A stretch of 6,757 bases of DNA, from contig CAYQQU010000137.1 in the NCBI GenBank assembly GCA_964419545.1, positions 1 to 6,757 on the forward strand. The letters run 5' to 3'. Below, in pieces: positions 5,650 to 6,757 of this stretch; position 1 is the first letter of the stretch; each line of letters starts with the position of its first letter. The stretch is from CAYQQU01 sp964419545 (GTDB lineage: Bacteria > Bacteroidota > Bacteroidia > Chitinophagales > Saprospiraceae). The position numbers were made by a program, and so were the translations under genes. The notes under the pieces were generated by a model that ran no database searches, had not been told where the DNA came from, and saw nothing but the letters and a program-made list of their open reading frames with translations.

Positions 5650-6387
5650 ATGATGACACGTTTAACCAGTTTGACCTTCGCCATTTTCGCCATGGCTTCG
5701 CTGACGTTCTTTGCTTCCTGCACAAAGGACGACGAAGCTACACAACCGGCCCAGGAAGAAGTAATGCTCTCCGACGAAGAAGTAGTGGAAGTGATGGAAG
5801 CCACGCTCTCTCAGTCGAAAGGAGGCATCGCCAAAGAAATGGAAACCACCTCCGAAACATTCGAATCCATGAATTTGCAGGAATTTTGCGGCGGCAGCTT
5901 CACCGACACCCTCAATTACGAGTACGCCGGCGTCAATGTGCAGGCCTTCAGCGAAATCGGCTGGAACATCGCCGTCACCTGCAATGCCCTCAACCTCCCG
6001 CAGTCGCTGTTCCTGTCACTCGAATCAGCCCTGAGCCTCAGCACGCCGCGCATCAGCACCGACGGCGCCGGGGCGTTTACGGGCGACATTACGGGACTCG
6101 AATTGCTGTCGCCTGCCATTATCTGGAACGGCAACTACACCCGATCCGGCGCCTACACGTTCAACTTCAACCAGACCAATAGCGGCGCCTCGGACATCGA
6201 CCTAACCCTGACGGACGTTGCGATCAACAAACAAAGCCTGATGATCAGCTCCGGCTCCGGCGTCTTTACCGTCGAGATTACTAACAACGGCAACACGGCC
6301 ACCTACGAAGGCGCCATCACGTTCCACGGCGACCAGACGGCTACCATCGTGATCAACGGCATGGAATTCATTATCGACCTCAGTTAA
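5650..6387 (+). CDS. Predicted surface-exposed lipoprotein, function unknown
   Basis: A 245-residue protein. The start is the first of two adjacent ATG codons (5650). The frame is open back to 5503, but a promoter box lies inside that extension and only the inner start puts a lipoprotein signal peptide at the N-terminus. The signal ends in F-F-A-S-C, predicting lipidation at Cys24. The residues that follow, T-K-D-D-E (25-29), match the Lys-Asp-Asp-type export signal shown in Capnocytophaga and Flavobacterium to send lipoproteins to the outer face of the outer membrane. After an acidic helical stretch (35-75), the rest looks beta-rich with Thr, Asn, Gly and Ser, including C80 and C111 as a possible disulfide. 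I recognise no domain. Divergent from the fasciclin gene with a 275-bp gap; ended by the hairpin at 6413-6500. Confidence 0.85.
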   Translation: MMTRLTSLTFAIFAMASLTFFASCTKDDEATQPAQEEVMLSDEEVVEVMEATLSQSKGGIAKEMETTSETFESMNLQEFCGGSFTDTLNYEYAGVNVQAFSEIGWNIAVTCNALNLPQSLFLSLESALSLSTPRISTDGAGAFTGDITGLELLSPAIIWNGNYTRSGAYTFNFNQTNSGASDIDLTLTDVAINKQSLMISSGSGVFTVEITNNGNTATYEGAITFHGDQTATIVINGMEFIIDLS

Positions 6388-6412
6388 TCACGCCTTGATT
6401 CTCTTTAGCACG

Positions 6413-6500
6413 GAAAGAGCAGACTGACGGCGCCCCAATGAAAAACAATCGACTTCATCATTAATCCCGTGAACCAAGCGTCAGTCGCTCTTTCTTTTTT
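6413..6500 (+). terminator. Long-loop terminator after the lipoprotein gene
   Basis: GAAAGAGC-a-GACTGACG (6413-6429) pairs with CGTCAGTCGCTCTTTC (6479-6494): sixteen base pairs with one bulged A, enclosing a 49-nt loop (6430-6478), followed directly by six T (6495-6500). It starts 25 bp after the stop codon. A stem plus T run is the intrinsic terminator layout, but the loop is unusually large. AAAGAG at 6414-6419 can also pair with CTCTTT at 6401-6406, an alternative hairpin that would compete with the terminator stem. Confidence 0.65.
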
Positions 6501-6558
6501 GCTCGCCCGCAGTCTGGAAGAAGGCGGGGTGGACCATTTCTCTATCTTCATCTCTCCC

Positions 6559-6727
6559 CATTGTCTTGACCGGGATGGCCAGGATTGAGGGATGGTCAGG
6601 ATCGGATCGGCTGGTGGGGCTTGTTTTGTTCTTGTTATTTAGCCGGGTCGTATTTCTAATTTGACACCGGTTTCCTGCCCTCATCCCGGCCATCACGGCC
6701 AGCACGGCCATCCCGGTCAAGACAATG
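6559..6727. repeat. 169-bp element bounded by perfect 22-bp inverted repeats
   Basis: 6559-6580 and 6706-6727 are exact inverted copies over 22 bp, starting CATTGTCTTGACC and ending GGGATGGCC on the left. Inward, both arms continue as short degenerate repeats of the type GGATGGCC/AGGATTGAG, no longer exactly complementary. The centre is T-rich, without a gene. No target-site duplication or transposase is evident. It could be a MITE-like insertion or a dispersed palindromic unit. A minus-strand open frame (6481-6720) crosses it, but that frame reads the repeats as a 3-residue pattern and is not credible. Confidence 0.7.
6679..6714. repeat. Four tandem degenerate 9-mers in the right arm
   Basis: CCTCATCCC, GGCCATCAC, GGCCAGCAC and GGCCATCCC follow each other without gaps. 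The last overlaps the right 22-bp inverted repeat. The left arm holds an inverted, less regular version at 6572-6605 with units of 8-9 bp, showing that the arms share an origin but have expanded or diverged separately. Confidence 0.65.
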
Positions 6728-6757
6728 TGGTAAAAAACTCCTTGGCAACCCTTATGA

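Noticed and set aside
6481..6720. 79-codon minus-strand open frame in the last intergenic region
   Set aside because: Its N-terminus is a translation of the 9-bp repeats (a 3-residue Met/Ala/Val pattern), and it also runs through the terminator T run region. No family resemblance.

Overview
The window looks like chromosomal DNA of a GC-rich member of the Bacteroidota, probably of the Saprospiria (Lewinella/Haliscomenobacter-like) sort. The evidence is one long helical protein of a type I know from Bacteroidota, two lipoproteins of which one has a Bacteroidota-style surface-export signal (C-T-K-D-D-E), start codons preceded by A-rich rather than Shine-Dalgarno leaders, and a TAnnTTTG promoter box of the Bacteroidota sigma factor. 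The lineage call is inference from gene content; no rRNA or tRNA is present to fix it.

Layout, left to right. A palindromic repeat (35-97) is followed by a stand-alone LytTR DNA-binding protein on the minus strand (128-526), divergent from a 519-residue helical protein on the plus strand (687-2246). A strong hairpin (2281-2313) closes that gene. It faces a 72-residue unrecognised protein on the minus strand (2345-2563), which has its own candidate promoter. Next come recX on the minus strand (2746-3216, TTG start) and, divergently, an MscS-type mechanosensitive channel (3326-4153). A 182-bp intergenic element with long imperfect inverted arms (4204-4385) and a textbook terminator (4394-4430) separate mscS from a convergent two-domain fasciclin lipoprotein (4457-5374, minus). 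Divergent from that is a 245-residue lipoprotein of unknown function (5650-6387), ended by a hairpin plus T run (6413-6500). The last 370 bp hold no credible gene but contain a second element, bounded by perfect 22-bp inverted repeats (6559-6727).

Every gene appears to be its own transcription unit: strands alternate, gaps are 80-300 bp, and there are no overlapping or coupled stop-start pairs. The genes do not form an evident pathway. RecX modulates RecA in recombination, MscS relieves osmotic downshock, LytTR is a transcription regulator, and the FAS1 and unknown lipoproteins act at the cell envelope. I found no CRISPR array, phage, transposase, toxin-antitoxin pair or defence system. The least explained material is the intergenic DNA: three different palindromic elements in under 7 kb, each of which could be a member of a dispersed repeat family. 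The window alone cannot test this.
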